Source: Limnanthes douglasii subsp. nivea (taxonomy: Eukaryota > Streptophyta > Magnoliopsida > Brassicales > Limnanthaceae). Taken from it: 64,000 bases of DNA. The notes beneath the pieces were generated by a model. It did not search any database. It saw nothing but the letters and a program-made list of their open reading frames with translations, and was not told the DNA's origin. A program made the translations under genes and the position numbers. The stretch lies in the NCBI GenBank assembly GCA_036936605.1, contig JAUPFV010000002.1, positions 167,781,739-167,845,738 of the forward strand. Reading direction: 5' to 3'. Shown here one piece after another: positions 20,995 to 33,950 of the stretch. The stretch's first letter is position 1; each line of letters starts with the position of its first letter.

Positions 20995-21354
20995 GGTCAC
21001 AACATCCGAATCTCGCTAGCAATATTAGCCACATTTACTTTCCTTCTCTATATCACGTCTCGGATGAAGTGCAACTTGATTTTATGCTTAGCTCACTCAA
21101 GGAATATCAGATTCTTCATCAAATAAAGAGCACTGAGTATTATAAGAGAACATAGTCACATCTCACTCCATAATAGTCACAACATCCAAATGACTTTTCT
21201 CACTAGCAATATTAATTACTCGTACTTTCTCTCTTTACATCACGTCTTAGATGAAGTGCAACTTGATTCTATGCTTAGTTCACGCAAGGAATATCGGATT
21301 CTTGATTAGATAAAGATCACTAAGTATTATAACAAAACATAATCACATCTCGAT
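20995..21354. repeat. 180-bp tandem duplication in copia RNase H
   Basis: Units 20995-21174 and 21175-21354 align base for base with modest divergence. Shared blocks are TCACAACATCC.AAT, CACTAGCAATATTA, TCACGTCT.AGATGAAGTGC and TATTATAA.A.AACATA. Each encodes on the minus strand the same RNase H tail (KH(K/R)IKLHFIRDVI). The divergence between units says the duplication is old. Confidence 0.9.
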
Positions 21355-21749
21355 TCATCCTACTGATCTCATAAACAAACCCTTCAGCCAAATAACTTTC
21401 TTAATGGCTTACATAACAACCAATTATTCGGCTTTCGTAAATGACAAAGCCAAAACCTTTTGTATACAAAACTTAGAGTTAACCATTCATCCAAACATAG
21501 TAAACTAATAAACTAAAATACATTTGCTTTTGTCAAAGCAAGTTGTATAATTAAAGTCCACATACTCTCGTAACACTATATCAGTTGTATCCTTCTAATT
21601 GTAACACATCCCAACTTCAGCTTAATCCTTCAAGTATCTCATAAGACACTTGCCTGCATACCAAGGCAATTCTTTTTTTATTAAATTTGACAATAATTTG
21701 CTCAAAACACTTACATCGTAGGCAAATCGAGTCTCATGCAACTAATAGA

Positions 21750-22524
21750 TTACATAATGCTACCAATTATATTGGCATGAGATACGTCTAAAATATAATT
21801 TTTATTTATTACTTCGGTCTGTGCTTTAGTGGAACTAAGTTTGAAATAGGAAACAAGAGAAATTCCAACCTCCTTGGTTTTGGATATACTAAAGTTCCAA
21901 AGGAGTTGAGATAAAAAGATACACATTTGGTTTGTTCCTCTTAATTTCAATACCATGTATCCTCTTAGCGTCTCTCATGTCCATCATGTTCAACTCTCTT
22001 TTCATTTCAATATTTTTCATGTCTATTTTATCTATTATGATATTATCCACATACAATCAGTATAATATGTCTCTCCATGTGTGCTCTCACATTCGAATAT
22101 ACACAACTATCATAATAGTTTCATATATAATTGATGGATCGCATAAAAAATTAAATATTCTATTCCACTGCATCAACGACTATTTTAGCCCATAATTCAA
22201 CAAATGTACAATTTATTCCTTACTTTCTTTGAACCATTTTGGATCACACATGTAAATTGTCCCTTTTAATTCACAATACAGAAAGGCACTAATAACATCC
22301 ATTTGATCTAACTCTAGATTAAATATAGCAACAATTGGCAGCGGAACCCTAAAAGAGCTTTGTTTAAAACCCGACGAGAATATTTCATTAAAATCAAAAT
22401 CCTGATTTTGTATGAAACTCTTAGCTACTAACATAGCCTTATATTTAGATAAATTGTGAATGCCTTGTTTCCTCTTAGATATCCATTTACTCACATCTAA
22501 CTTATGATCATTCGTTTGCTTCAC
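21750..22524 (-). pseudogene. copia reverse transcriptase relic
   Basis: 22524-22213 is one open block: SKWISKRKQGIHNLSKYKAM, LVAKSFIQNQDFDFNEIFSS, then FRVPLPIVAIFNLELDQMDV and ISAFLYCELKGTIYM. It corresponds to the copia RT segment YKARLVAKGF.Q..G.DF.ETFSPV..QMDV..AFL.G.L...IYM, with the catalytic aspartate of QMDV present. Leftwards, about 22150-22030 keeps YDSCVYSN and a ruined YVDD region. 21956-21750 gives YFKLSSTKAQTEVI and VSHANIIGSIM, matching (V)PYA..VGSLMY. Inactive. Confidence 0.85.
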
Positions 22525-22604
22525 ACTAATCTAGATGGCCATATTCTTGAGAGATCTTAGTTTTCCCTTCATGGTCGTAAATAGTTTCTATTTATCGTTA
22601 ATAT

Positions 22605-24150
22605 TTATATAATCATGATAGCTTTCAGGTTCAAGAGCATCTCACTAAATTTCAATAAACAAATTATAACCAATAAGATCAATGAAACCATATTAGCAAG
22701 CTCATGTAGGTTTCCAATCTGATCATTTAGAGGCCTTGTAACACCAAACCCTCGACCACCATTAGATTTATGCAGTGCTTGAACATCATCTACACAATTC
22801 AAAGCTGGAACAGGTCTTAAATCATCTAAGTTAAAAGCATCCCTATATTCACTTTCAAGATCGTTCTCATCATAACCTCTATATCTGTTTTCGATAATAC
22901 TATGTCGGGTCTCCGTACTTTCTTCAACATTATGTTATCCTCATTGAAAACCCCTTGTATAGTCGAGAGTAAACATTTTTATTATATTTGTTAAATATTA
23001 TATTGCTTAACATGTATATATGAAGCACATTTGAACACTCTCAAATATTGAAGGTTAGGTTTCTCACCACTCCGAACCTTTTGAAGACAAAGAAACTTTA
23101 GCACCATAGATGTATTCTTGTTGATGATATAAGCAGTTAGAGTCAAGGCTTCTTCCCATAAAATTTAGTTTATTCCAGTTATTTGAAGCATACACCTAAA
23201 CCTTTCCAACAAGGTTTGGTTCATTCTTTCAGCAAGCTCATTTTGTTGGGGAATCTCACTCACAATTTAATATCTAATAATATCAAACTCCATTTAAAAG
23301 CCAGTAAACTCCTTGTTCACATATTAGAACCTATTATTAGTTTGAGGTTTCTACAATATTTTCCTATTTTGACTTTCCACCAAAGTCCTCTAGTTTCTAA
23401 AAGCATCAAATGCTTCATCTTTGGTCTTTAAAATCATAATCCATACTTTTTAGGAATAGTCATCAATCAAAAGAACGAAGTGCCTTGCGCCACGTATAAT
23501 AGGTTCCTATTCTGGAAACCAAAGATTTGAATGAACATAGCCGACCACATCAGTAATTATATGGCTATTAGGAACAAAACCTACCATTTTTCTCTTGCCC
23601 AACAAAAAACTATACCAATAGCATAGGTTCTGAACAGTTCTACCATTCAATAACCTCTATTCGATACGTTCAATAAGCCTTTTTCACTCACATGCCCAAG
23701 CCTCAGATGCCACAAATTGTTTGGGTCCTTCTTTAGACTAGATAAACCCCCAACCACTATAAATCCATGAATAACTAAAACATCATTAGTCCTTTAGGCC
23801 TTCATACCAACAAATTAGCCTAATAAGACTCTGAGTCAGTCGTATCTACCTCCATAGGTAAACCCTTCATCATCTAGCATTCCAATATAAATAATGTAAC
23901 ATTTTTTTCTTTGGGCACGTTCCTCATGTTGTTAATCACTCTCTCAAGTCATATAGATTACTTGATCCAAAAAGTTCCGACTCATTTGACAACACAAGAT
24001 TTATCATCCTTAAGATAACATTTTCATATTCAAAAAATCTCAGATTTGCAAACCAATATTTATTGGAAATCATGTGTACTTATGCACTTGAATCCAACAA
24101 ACATTTGTCAACATGCATGCTAGTAGAAAAAACCATCCAAGAAACTTTTA
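22605..24150 (-). pseudogene. copia protease and integrase relic
   Basis: 24120-24060 has LDSSA, a stop and VHMIS followed by WF, the protease pattern LDSGAS.HM with G replaced. NLWHLRLGHVSEKGLLN near 23720-23660 is the zinc-binding start of integrase. RHFVLLIDDYS near 23490 and KTKDEAFDAF near 23420 are the core, and IPQQNELAERMNQTLLERFR near 23250-23190 carries the catalytic Glu region intact. LTLTAYIINKNTSMVLKF and YLRVFKCASYM continue the C-terminal pattern to about 23000. A minus frame at 22802-22605 links to RT. Stops and frame changes throughout. Confidence 0.83.
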
Positions 24151-25989
24151 TGAACCATTAGAATGTCGAGGTCATGGAGACTTTAGAAGCAGGTAATGGG
24201 AACCTTAAATGAAGGTCATAGATACCTTAATTTTGGTGATCTATGCCGATTTTACACCTTCAAAACTGAATGTCATGGAGACCTTAAACGAATTACCCAT
24301 CAAATAAAATTTTGTGACCATAAAATGAGAAAGAAAGATATGGCTGAAGGTGATGAGAAGAATGATGTAACCAAAACTAAAATAGTCATTATTCATGTCT
24401 AATTCTTTTTATTTTTATTTTAAAAAATATTCCTTGGAAGACCAATGAGCTACTTATTTGTTTTGGATTATCATCCTTGGAATATTAAGGTATTTTATGT
24501 TTTTATTTTGTAATTTTATCTAAGTGTTGTCAACTTGATGAGGTATATAACATTTTTATTTGAAATTTAAAGACGATTTCATTTTCTCCTTTAGAGTATT
24601 GTTATCTTTTTGTATATTGTTTCAATTATAGGGTCTCGGTTCTCCTTAAGATGCTATTAGCTTTGGTTGAGTATTCCAAGCTGTCGCGCTTCATTTTTAT
24701 TTTGATGGCTTCCTCAATATGCTCGTATTTATAAGTTGATTATTTAAGATTATTGAGAATTTCATATGGCTTAGTTATGAAAGTCGGTTTTTTTATTGGA
24801 AGTCGGCTTCACGAATTTACAGGGCTTGTTAATGGAAGTTGGCTTTGCGACAACTCGAACACGGATAATGAGAGTTGGTTTGTTGACTCCTTTATATTTG
24901 ATAGTTATAGTTTATTTGAATCATATATTTTTGGAAACTAGAGTTGGCTTATCGGCTCATCTATCTATGTTAGCTGGAATCGCTTTGATGGTTCAATTTA
25001 ACTTCTTTATGTATATGTTTGGAACTGGCTTATCGACTTCCCTATCCTTGATAACCGAAGTCAGCTTCTCAGATTATATATCTTTGTTATCTTTGATATT
25101 TTTTAAAATGGCATGTTGTCGACCCTCCTTACTTAATTTCTAAATAACCTAAAACACTTACATTCTATGTTAAAAACTAATTTAAAAATCGATTACATAG
25201 GTACTTCATTAAAATATTTTTAAACCACTAAAGTATGAAAGAGTACACCACCATGGTTGACAATTACAAGGAGTTATACATAAATAAAAAGCGTATATAT
25301 TCTAAACTTAACCTTTTCAACTACCATATAATGCCCTTTCAAAGTAAGTTCTAGAATTTCAGTCGTTTGAAATTTAGTGTATTGAAAGGCATTGCTCTAT
25401 ATGCGATTACAAACTTAGAATTCAAGATGATGTACTTTCAAGGCATATCAATTTATCATTAAGGTTTTGTGTTAAACACGCATGTGTGCCTGAGTATACT
25501 TCTATTTTATTAGGTCTAGCTTAGTTCTTTTTTACTTAGTGTTATTATCTTATGATAATTTCCATAAAAATAATAACAAAGTATTGTTTATGTTGGGATG
25601 AGCAGATCTATATTATATACTAAAGCAAATTATGTAATCTCATGTTTTCATAGGATTGGTAGTTCGATATGTTCAAATGACTACTTGTAAGTATGAACAC
25701 TCACATATTGAGCTCTCTAAGTTAGTGCGGAACCCCACATGCTGCACTTCCCTTACTGACATTGTGCTCAAAGCATAATAGACAATGATAAGATCAATAT
25801 AAAATGTCTCATATGGTAAATAATTTAAGAGAATATTTGGAGAATGAAACTATTCAATTATCTTATTAAAAATATCATCCAACTACTACGACTTCTTGAA
25901 AAGACCAACTTTATTTAATAACTAAAATAAACGAAAATATTAGTTTAAAGATCTAGATATAAACCTGTTTAAAACTCTTAGTCGCCCGG
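24151..25989. repeat. non-coding stretch with weak TTGG(C/A)AGT repeats
   Basis: Between about 24770 and 25070 the motif GAAGT(C/T)GGCTT and GAGTTGG(C/T)TT recur every 40-60 bases or so, in the settings CGGCTTCACGAATT, TGGCTTTGCGACA, TGGTTTGTTGACTCC, TGGCTTATCGGCTCA and TGGCTTATCGACTTCC. The 115-codon plus frame there is a consequence of the repeat. The rest of the interval is AT-rich without motifs. Confidence 0.4.
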
Positions 25990-26229
25990 CCGAAATTTAG
26001 ATTTCATTGATTGACCAACGAGGGGGCATGGATGCTAGGAAAGCCAAGTGGTATAGCTTTATTTTTATACATCTTCATTGGCCAAATAGGCTAAAAACCT
26101 TTCGGACCAAACTACGAAATCATATCTCTCTATAATCAGATCAAGTTGATAACCCTTAGTTTCTAGAATTTTCTACCATGTCACTGCCTTGATCAACATC
26201 AATGAGAATCTTCACTAGCATACTTTACA

Positions 26230-26710
26230 ATTGTTTGCATCTGGTTATGAAATGATTTGTTCACCGGTCTTTAGTATGTTGCTCGCATGCTCTTGTGCCA
26301 AAAATGCATGAATTTGTAACAATGGAGTATTTGCTTTTTGATAAACATATTTCTCTCCTAATGAGTTGTGTGCATTTGGATTTAGTTGTATCTAGAATAG
26401 ATGTCCATTAAATAAAAATGTTTATTTTCTTAAGCTAAGTCTCCCAACTGATCAACTCTTGGAACCTGAACAAAGTCTTTTAGACAAGCCTTGTTTAAAT
26501 CAATGAAGTTCACACACAACCTCCACTTTCAAGCCTTTTTTCAAACAAGAATAGATGTTGCTTTTGTAGATAAAATATATATGTCCAAATATATACCTCA
26601 CTCTTGATAGTCGATCAATTGCGGCCATAATCGTTTCAGCCTTCTCAAGAGAGAAACACTTCCTCTTTTGTTTTATCGGCTGAACATTTGGGTAAAATTA
26701 TAACATATTG
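26230..26710 (-). pseudogene. Ty3/gypsy reverse transcriptase relic
   Basis: Minus strand from about 26700: NVQPIKQKRKCFSLEKAETI (family: P..QKKR.F..E...AI..EV), then KVEVVC and, in the next frame, LNKACLKDFVQVPRVDQL (family: DLNKACPKD.YPLPRIDQLVD). About 26410-26340 gives NQIQMHTTH after a damaged GY. Order and spacing agree with gypsy RT fingers and palm; the YVDD block is not recognisable. No flanking gag or integrase is clear, so it is an isolated fragment. Confidence 0.65.
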
Positions 26711-29202
26711 AATATTATATATAGTGAAATCGGTGTAAAGTATTTCAGATTCTAAGAAAATAAATACTAAATTGTTAGTTTAAAATGACAATAAGTCAGC
26801 ATTGTGGTTACGTGGTAGAGTTTTTTTAATTTTTATAGACGTTTCCTTAACAATCCTAAATTATTTTGTATCCTCCTCATGAACTACTAAACTTGGGGTA
26901 CTTGCAAGGTTCATTATCTCCTCCTATCTCAAGCGGGAGCCCTTGTAACTATTATTTTATTAACGATATAGATGTCACATAACATTCACGGGTGCTCTTT
27001 TGGTTCCTCATTATAACTCCAAATTTATTTCCTATTATATACCAAAGAAAATAGTTCAAATTGAAAGCAATAAATGTATTCTATCACGCCATGATTATGC
27101 CAAAATAAAATTAAAAGAAGTAACCGCCAGAAACCAGACAACAATACTCTTAAAATCTTCTTCACCTAAAGTGACCTCAGTCTCAAACTCACAGCACAAA
27201 AGGGAATCAACACTTGTAAATTCAATCAATAACCTTTTAAACTTTTGGAAAACGATTTCTAATTCAATTGTTCATTTAAACAAGTTTTTTAGTGACCCGA
27301 ACAACCAAGAACTCTTCTGATTTATGCACACACCATTCTCACGAGGTTCGACTATCCCCCAAACTTTGACATCATTAAAGATAATTGAACTGTGTGAAGT
27401 TACGAATAGAAATGCATAACTCTGGCCTAGGTACACAAATTTAATATCAGATATATACATGTTTCTTGAGGACTTGGTGACTCTTGAAAATGAGTCTCAT
27501 CTAGATATAGTTTCAACAATATCCTGACTTAAATAAAATCTAATAGTATTTGTATCTTTCTTTAGGCATGTATTTGGATCTATCTTGACCAACTAAAGTG
27601 CCCATTTATTTTGGCTAAGCTACAGAGGCATCAATTTTCTAACCTCCAAGTAAGGTCGATGTTATTATGATATTGGGTAAACTTGTCATGGTTATTATCC
27701 TTTGAGGTTTGAGTGTAAAGATATGCTTTCAAAGATGCACAAATCTTTTGTCTTATCATAAATGATGGATATACTCTTGGTTCACTCGTTGTACTTACCA
27801 AATGGATTCCATATACTCTTTTGATCAACTTGACATCTTTATTAAGTGACTGCCTTCTCGTGACTTGAGGTCTTGCATTGTAAGTGTATGAGTCAGAATC
27901 ACTTGGGCGATCGACTAAAAATGATAATATTTGTATATTTGATTAAGGTTCAGACGAGTAAAAGGATGGTGATTTGGCAAGACTCTTAAACACGTTATCT
28001 TGTGTACCGTTACATGTGAGTAAACTTGAGATAGGTGAATACCTAAGGTCATAACCCTATTTTTTATTATCTTTAGCTAGAAAGCCTTACATAATATTTT
28101 ACCGATAAGAAGCATATGTCAAGGTTTCATGTATTAAATGTTATTTTCTCTCAACAAATAACTGAATATATAACTTTAAACTCTTATTAAAGTTTTTCTT
28201 CTAATGCATTATATATTCACTATCACAATTTATGATATTACTTCAATGGTTTGGCAAATAATTAATCGTACCCGTTGAAGCTGAGTAACTCATTCATGCT
28301 GCTCAGTTTGATGTTGCAGATCTTTTATCCCATTATGCTTATCCATCTTATATCGCTTGAATTTGGGAGGCAAGTCATCTGTTATAACTTTTGGAGTAAG
28401 ATGAGAGCTCATTGATTTTATCCTTTAAAGTAAAAAAGCCTCTCAAATGGGTGATTCCATAAATGATATTTATTGGAACCTTGGAATATATCTCTATAAG
28501 GTTGCTAAGAATTCAAAAATTAAGTGTTTGAGTAGTAAGGATATGACCACAAAAATTTGGCTAGAACTATCCAACTCCATAATTCGTTACCGCAACCGGA
28601 ATTCATACTGAATGAGAAAGCTACATAGGTTGCTACAATAGTTGAGGAGGTTGCAAAAGTTTTCGTTAAACTTTAAGAGGCGGTTGTTCAAAAATAGTAG
28701 AGCTATGTTATGATGGATCCAACTCATACTTCAAAAACAGTGCCAGAATGGGACTGTTGGCGTCATATTCTTTCCTGAAACTTTATTCGCATCCAATATT
28801 GGTAGAGCTATTGCCTGGGAAGAGGAAGAGCAATAACAGTGTCGAGACCGACGTCCTCTTTTATAATATCTTCATTTCGTTAGCTTGAAATTTATTGAGC
28901 GATCCTGAAAATCTATCTTGAACCATTACATTATAGGTTTTGAATCCATGCTCTCAGTTATACTCTAAAGGATGGCTAGCTCTACAAGATGACCGCAATA
29001 AACTCGTCGAGTTGTGTTTGAAAAAAAACGAGCAACAACAAATCTTTTTTGAATAAATTTGGCTCTTATTAAATCTTCGGCCTCACCAAATGATTTCATG
29101 CTTTGGATAGTATGATAAGAATAGGTCATAATATTTTATAGTAGTTTTAAAAAGACACTTCCAAGTATTAATTTTCTCTCTATAGGTAGGGATGACAACA
29201 TG
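26711..29202. other. no supported gene; possible decayed gypsy DNA
   Basis: Several frames of 62-106 codons (27000-27320 plus, 27272-27460 minus, 27631-27828 minus) show no domain. The location upstream of the minus-strand RT relic means gag and protease of that element could be buried here, but I cannot show it. 28440-28980 likewise contains no motif I recognise. Confidence 0.35.
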
Positions 29203-30233
29203 GCGGATCGGGGACGAGTATCTGTATACCTGATACATATCCGTAGTATAAAACCGATATCCGAACCCGCCCCAAATCCCAATAGATATATTTTTTCCGT
29301 ATCAAAATCTGAACCCGTGTGTTCAGGTTATCCACGCGGGTACCCGCAAATTACCCGTAGTTGATACCCGAACCAAACCCAAAAATCTAAACTGAACTTG
29401 ACCTAAAATATTTATATATATACATGTAATTAAATATTTAATATTCATTATATATAAAACAAATGTTGTTAAAATAATATATATATATATATATAATTAA
29501 ATTATAATATTGCTAGAATATTAAATTTTATTATTTAATAACTAATAAAATATATCATCATCACCGATAAAGAAAACTATCATCATAATAAATATTATTT
29601 ATATATTATCATAAAATAAATCTCATATATATATATATATATATATATATGATAAAGAAGAATCTAACTATAGATTGGATAAATCAAAGATATATATTAT
29701 CATAAAAAAAATATAAATTTGAAAGATATATTATGTGATAAACAAGAATTTGATAATCTATTAAATAAATCATTCAAAATAATATATATTATTTTAAACA
29801 AGAAAATAAAAATTGAGAGATATACATGATAAACAAAATCTGATAGTAATATATATTATCTTAAACAAAAATTAAACTTATTATATTCGAACCGAAATAT
29901 ATATTATCTGATCTTGCAAATTTTCATAGAAAATGAAATTCTAAAAAATAAGAGAGTAGTAGGGTTTTTAAATTTACAGTGTGTTAAGGGACTAGTATTT
30001 TTTATTGGACTATAATAATATTTTATAAAATAAAATAAAAATTACTATTTTCTTACGAAACACGTTCGGAATGGATGCGGTAAAATATCTAAAACCGAAA
30101 CTCGAACCGTACCCGAACAGTTAATAAAAATAAAAACTATAACCCATTTTTTTTTTTTTTGAATAATCTGCCTCTTTTGGATAAGTTTGGTTCGGATAAC
30201 AACAGTTTCGAATTAAATTACCATCTATATCTA
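29203..30233. mobile_element. possible hAT-like non-autonomous element
   Basis: Begins TAGGGATGACAACATGGCGG followed by CGGGTACCCG-type runs (ACCCG repeated through about 29370). It ends with ACCGAAACTCGAACCGTACCCG and a degenerate inverted start (ATTACCATCTATATCTAC at about 30219). Pieces of this style (TAGGGGTGGCAAC..GGGTCGGG) are common at ends of plant hAT-like elements. The core is AT microsatellite and a T14 run. No clear 8-bp duplication, so the limits and class are tentative. Confidence 0.4.
29478..29650. repeat. (AT)n microsatellites
   Basis: Two AT dinucleotide runs, about 29478-29495 and 29625-29650, inside the AT-rich core of the candidate hAT-like element. Confidence 0.9.
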
Positions 30234-32884
30234 CAAGTCGGCCATACTAAAAAACTAGATACCTTCAGTCCGTTTACTCGAACATATTCATTTCGAGAGA
30301 CAAATAACTGCTAAACTATTTAATATTATATTGGCTGTCTATCACTTCCGGATGAAATAACAAGCCATTTTCATACTGATATTAGTGATATTTTGACATA
30401 TGAAATCCGTAACTACGTAAAATATTTATTAGATTTATTTTAAACATATTATTTATATAAACTAAAGTTGATGTGAAGTAAAACGAGAGTTCTATTAAAT
30501 ATTTTTTATCAATTATTATATTTGGATTATTTTATATAATAATTTTGTATATCCAATAGAATTATTATTCGTTTTAAAAGAAATAGTTTATTTGAAGTTT
30601 TGGAAACCTACATTTTAAAATTATTATAGATCGTAAAAGCTAGTACTTATATAATAAATTCTAGGAAAATATCTTAGAATTCTCACCAACCAGCAGAACT
30701 GTCGGAGACATAAAAATGATATCTATAAGTACAAAATTTAAGAAAATGAAATAAATAAATAGCAAACAAAGGTAAAAAAATAAAACAAAATAACTAAATA
30801 AAAATTAGTTTAAACAAATCTAATATATAAAATTTTGGTTTCCAATAGGAGTTTTCGATATCATTCTTGTAATTATATTTGATTTGATGTACATAATTTT
30901 TATAGAAATTACCAACGATCTAATTCAAACGATTTCATATATAATAAATGATAAGAATATATTTCACTACAGAAATAATTTTATTATTAAGACGAGGTAA
31001 GTCAATCCAAGTTATGACAAGTGCATGAAACAAGTTATGATGAAAGTATGAATCAAAGTAATGATAAGGGCATGAATCAATGTTTCGAAGATGTCCAAGA
31101 TGATGACGATGCTTCAAATTAGAGTTACGATAAGGGGACAATTTAGAGGATAAGTAAAGTTACAAATATGAGATAATTTAGAGTTATAACGAGGGGAAAA
31201 TTAAGTGTTATGACGCGGGGATAAATTACTGTTATGATGAAGGTATAGTTGAGAGTAATAACGATGGTCTAATTCAGAATTTACACGAAGTTTGCTTTCG
31301 TGATTATGATGAAGGTTATTATCAAATCCATATGAAACATGGAACTTCTACATTGTCATTCTATAATAAGTTATCAAGGGAGTTTGTTAGACGGTTATAA
31401 TAGAAAGACACATATAAATTAGTGATTGGATACACGCGTAACAAAATGTTTAAGTTGGAACTAAGTATCGAAGGCATGAGCAAATGGATGAAGTTGGAAA
31501 TAAATGTTGAAGCTTGAATTATGTGCCAAAGGTTGGAACAAGGTGTTGAAGGTGGAAAATAGGCTTGGTGCAACTCAGCCGAAGACTTAAGAGCTAAATA
31601 TTTGATCATGTTGTAACCTTAAGGGTTGTTGTTGTTGACTCTTTATGTGGCTGGATGCTCTACAGGAAACCTAGGTGCACGAAACTCTGCTGGAACCAAG
31701 GGTTGAGCATATCTGAAGACAAGTGTATTTGTTACTGCCCGAATCGAAGGTGAAAGTTAATCTCTTACTGGACCAAAGATACATACACTGTTTGATGAAG
31801 ACTTAAGGGTATTATTTTAAGTTCATGAAAGGACTTTGATCACTTGTATGGAAATATTCTAAATTTGATAGAATATATCTGTTGATGTTTAATATAATTA
31901 ATCTGGAACGTGCATTAAAGGGAAACAACATAGTCTAATGACGCATGGATAATGACAAAGTGCCACTACTCGATAGTTTGTACTTGTGTCGCATTAACTA
32001 TTTTTTAATTTGGTTGGGGAAATGGATGTACTATGATTCACATCCTCGAATCTATATAAAACAAGAGAGGAGATTGAAGTTTGGCGTGCCGTGGTTGTGA
32101 AAAATAAAATAAATGTTTTAAAGAGAGGAAGCTTCTTACTTTTCTAGTTTTACAAACAAAAACAAGTTAAAAGATAAAACACTAAGATAAACTATGAGAC
32201 TCATAGTTCCTTTTATAAGCTTAAGGTATTTTGTAACGAGGACGAGTGTTAATTAGTTGTATTTTGATATAGTATTTTTATAACTTTTTCTATCCAATAT
32301 ATGTGTTGTTTGTGGATGAAAGAAAATATTCTCATCCACACTATATTAAATTCTATTGTATCTTTAAGTTTATTTTATATTTTTCTTATTAATTTTATTC
32401 TCTACAAAAATAAAAATAAAAAACCAAGACCCAATCACTTTCGACCATATATTACATAAACAACCTCTGTTATAGTTTCAGCTGACAGTGGATAAATCTC
32501 GACCAAAACCAAACAAATTTTCTCCGATAAAAAATAAATATATATATATATATGAATAAACTAAGTGTAAGAATTACATCATGCCACAATTTGTTCCAAA
32601 AATAATAATTACATTATTATTCCAATTCCAAAAGGGCAAAGAAATCTGGCCATATTATCTCTAAAAGTATTCTCCAAACTTGTGAGCGAGTTTGTTTGGC
32701 TTTGGTTTAAGAGGACGGTGAGTAGGGAAATATATAAGGTGCATCAAGATGAATTATAGATATTTATGTTCTCTAAAAACTTCTAAGGTTGAGACCATTT
32801 TCTTCAAATTGATAACAAATTTTAGACAATTTACTAAAGGAGATTGATTTATTAGAGTCCTTATTACCCTAAATTAATTTTTTT
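30234..32884. other. no supported gene; one possible LTR promoter
   Basis: AT-rich. About 31000-31310 has recurring GA-rich phrases (GATGAAGGTAT, GTTATGACG, GATAAGGG) without a clean period. At about 32050 CTATATAAAACAAGAGAGGAG is a good TATA-like promoter with a purine-rich follow-up, as in plant LTRs, but I found no partner repeat. Minus frames at 30935-31141 and 31361-31609 have no domain. Confidence 0.3.
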
Positions 32885-33493
32885 TATTAAATTTTCATTA
32901 TAGAGATGACAAACTTGGGAATGAGACTATTTTGAATATGGTATATATGTATAGAAGAAGGATGGATGGAGCATAATTATGTTGCCACCAAGTGAAAGAT
33001 TTTTACTGCCTGAGTCAAGGATTTTGTTCCTAATTTTGAAAACTAAATCATCATAGTGTCTGGCATGGTTATTGGTATGGATTAAGATATCTAAATATTT
33101 ATATGGGAGATTAGCTTGCTTAAAACCAGTTAAATTAGCAATAGTTCTAGCTCTGGATCTGTCCATTTTATTAGAGTGAAGGAAAATGGCTTTTTAATTA
33201 TTAATCTGCAGACTAGAGACAAGTTAAAAGTGGTCAAGAAAGTTATAAACTTTCTTGACTTTATTAATGGCTCCATTCATGAAGATTATGACATCATCTG
33301 CTAAGGAAATATAAACAATACTGATACATCTTATGTGCCTGTACTGTAGATGAGAGTTATTGGAAAACAAATGCTTAATACCTTTAAACATGTATTCTTC
33401 AGCAATGATGAAAAATCTGGGTGAAAGTGGATCATCCTACCTTACACCATTGCTAGAATGAAAAACTCCATAAGAGGCCCCAATGATGATAAT
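32885..33493 (-). pseudogene. LINE ORF2, RT C-terminal part (left fragment of the split LINE)
   Basis: Minus strand from 33493: IIIIGASYGVFHSSNGVR, then DPLSPRFFIIAEE, the LINE pattern (V.ING...G.F....G.RQGDPLSP.LF). Then YISLADDVIIFMNG with the catalytic ADD pair intact, and at 33166-32927 ANLTGFKQANLPYKYLDILI and LSLGGNIIMLHPSFF, the thumb (family: YLG.P......W..K.LS.GGR..LI..VL). It continues directly the coding sense of 42486 onward; the gypsy element sits between. Confidence 0.88.
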
Positions 33494-33851
33494 TGATATG
33501 GAAGTAGGATTTTGAGGATTAAATTGTATATAATATAAATTTAATACTAAACTGTAAATCATGTAAGTTTAGTCTTTAAATTACATGTAATATAAGTTTT
33601 AGAGAACATATGTGATTATGTATAATTATTAAGGACTAAATAACAATTTGTTCTCTTTTATAACAGATTTTACTCTTGAGTCTAAGACTTGGCTCCTCTA
33701 TATAAAGGGCAAGGCTAACCTAATAAATGGGTTGAACACTTTTTCTATTGAACTCATTTGTACTTATACTTTCTCTCACTAAAAAATCTCTAACTCTCTC
33801 TCTCCAGATTTCTCTTATAACAATTTACTAAGGTGAAATCTTAACTCATCA
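33494..33851 (+). repeat. 5' LTR (358 bp)
   Basis: TGATATGGAAGTAGGATTTT to AATCTTAACTCATCA. TATA box TATATAAA at 33699-33706 within CCTCTATATAAAGGGCAAGG, followed by a CT-rich tract (about 33768-33815) typical of the R/U5 part. Confidence 0.95.
33699..33706 (+). promoter_or_regulatory. LTR TATA box
   Basis: TATATAAA in the 5' LTR, with the identical motif in the 3' LTR at 42331-42338. It would place transcript starts about 30 bases downstream. Confidence 0.75.
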
Positions 33852-33852
33852 A

Positions 33853-33875
33853 ATTGGCAACCCCGTTGGGGATTG
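33853..33875 (+). other. primer-binding region, tRNA-Asp-like
   Basis: TTGGCAACCCCGTTGGGGA follows the LTR with a two-base gap. It resembles the plant gypsy site TGGCGCCGTTGCCGGGGA (tRNA-Asp type), with differences. Assignment of the tRNA is tentative. Confidence 0.6.
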
Positions 33876-33950
33876 AATAAAAGAAATCAGTGACTTATTA
33901 TGTTCGAAATTGATACAATCTTGTTGTATTTTATGTTACCAATTAATACG

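Larger units (their letters stand above)
20995..24150 (-). mobile_element. Ty1/copia relic, protease to RNase H, no LTRs found
   Basis: A minus-strand copia with domains in the right order over about 3.1 kb: protease (24140-24060), pre-integrase (about 23715), integrase (to about 23000), RT (22524-21750) and RNase H (to 21000). No primer site, polypurine tract or LTR pair is evident at either side. It is a different family from the nested copia at 3500-7548, judged by motif wording. Confidence 0.82.

Noticed and set aside
24796..25143. 115-codon plus frame with repeated VGF/VGL
   Set aside because: Explained by the GAAGTTGGCTT-type repeat; no domain or start context.
26180..26230. ILIDVDQGSDM on the minus strand as a gypsy protease site
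   Set aside because: It stands after, not before, the RT relic in the direction of reading, and the DTG triad is absent. Judged a chance likeness.
27000..27320. 106-codon plus frame
   Set aside because: No domain, no related copy, and it opposes the direction of the adjacent gypsy RT relic. Length is within chance for AT-poor-stop stretches in a 64-kb window.
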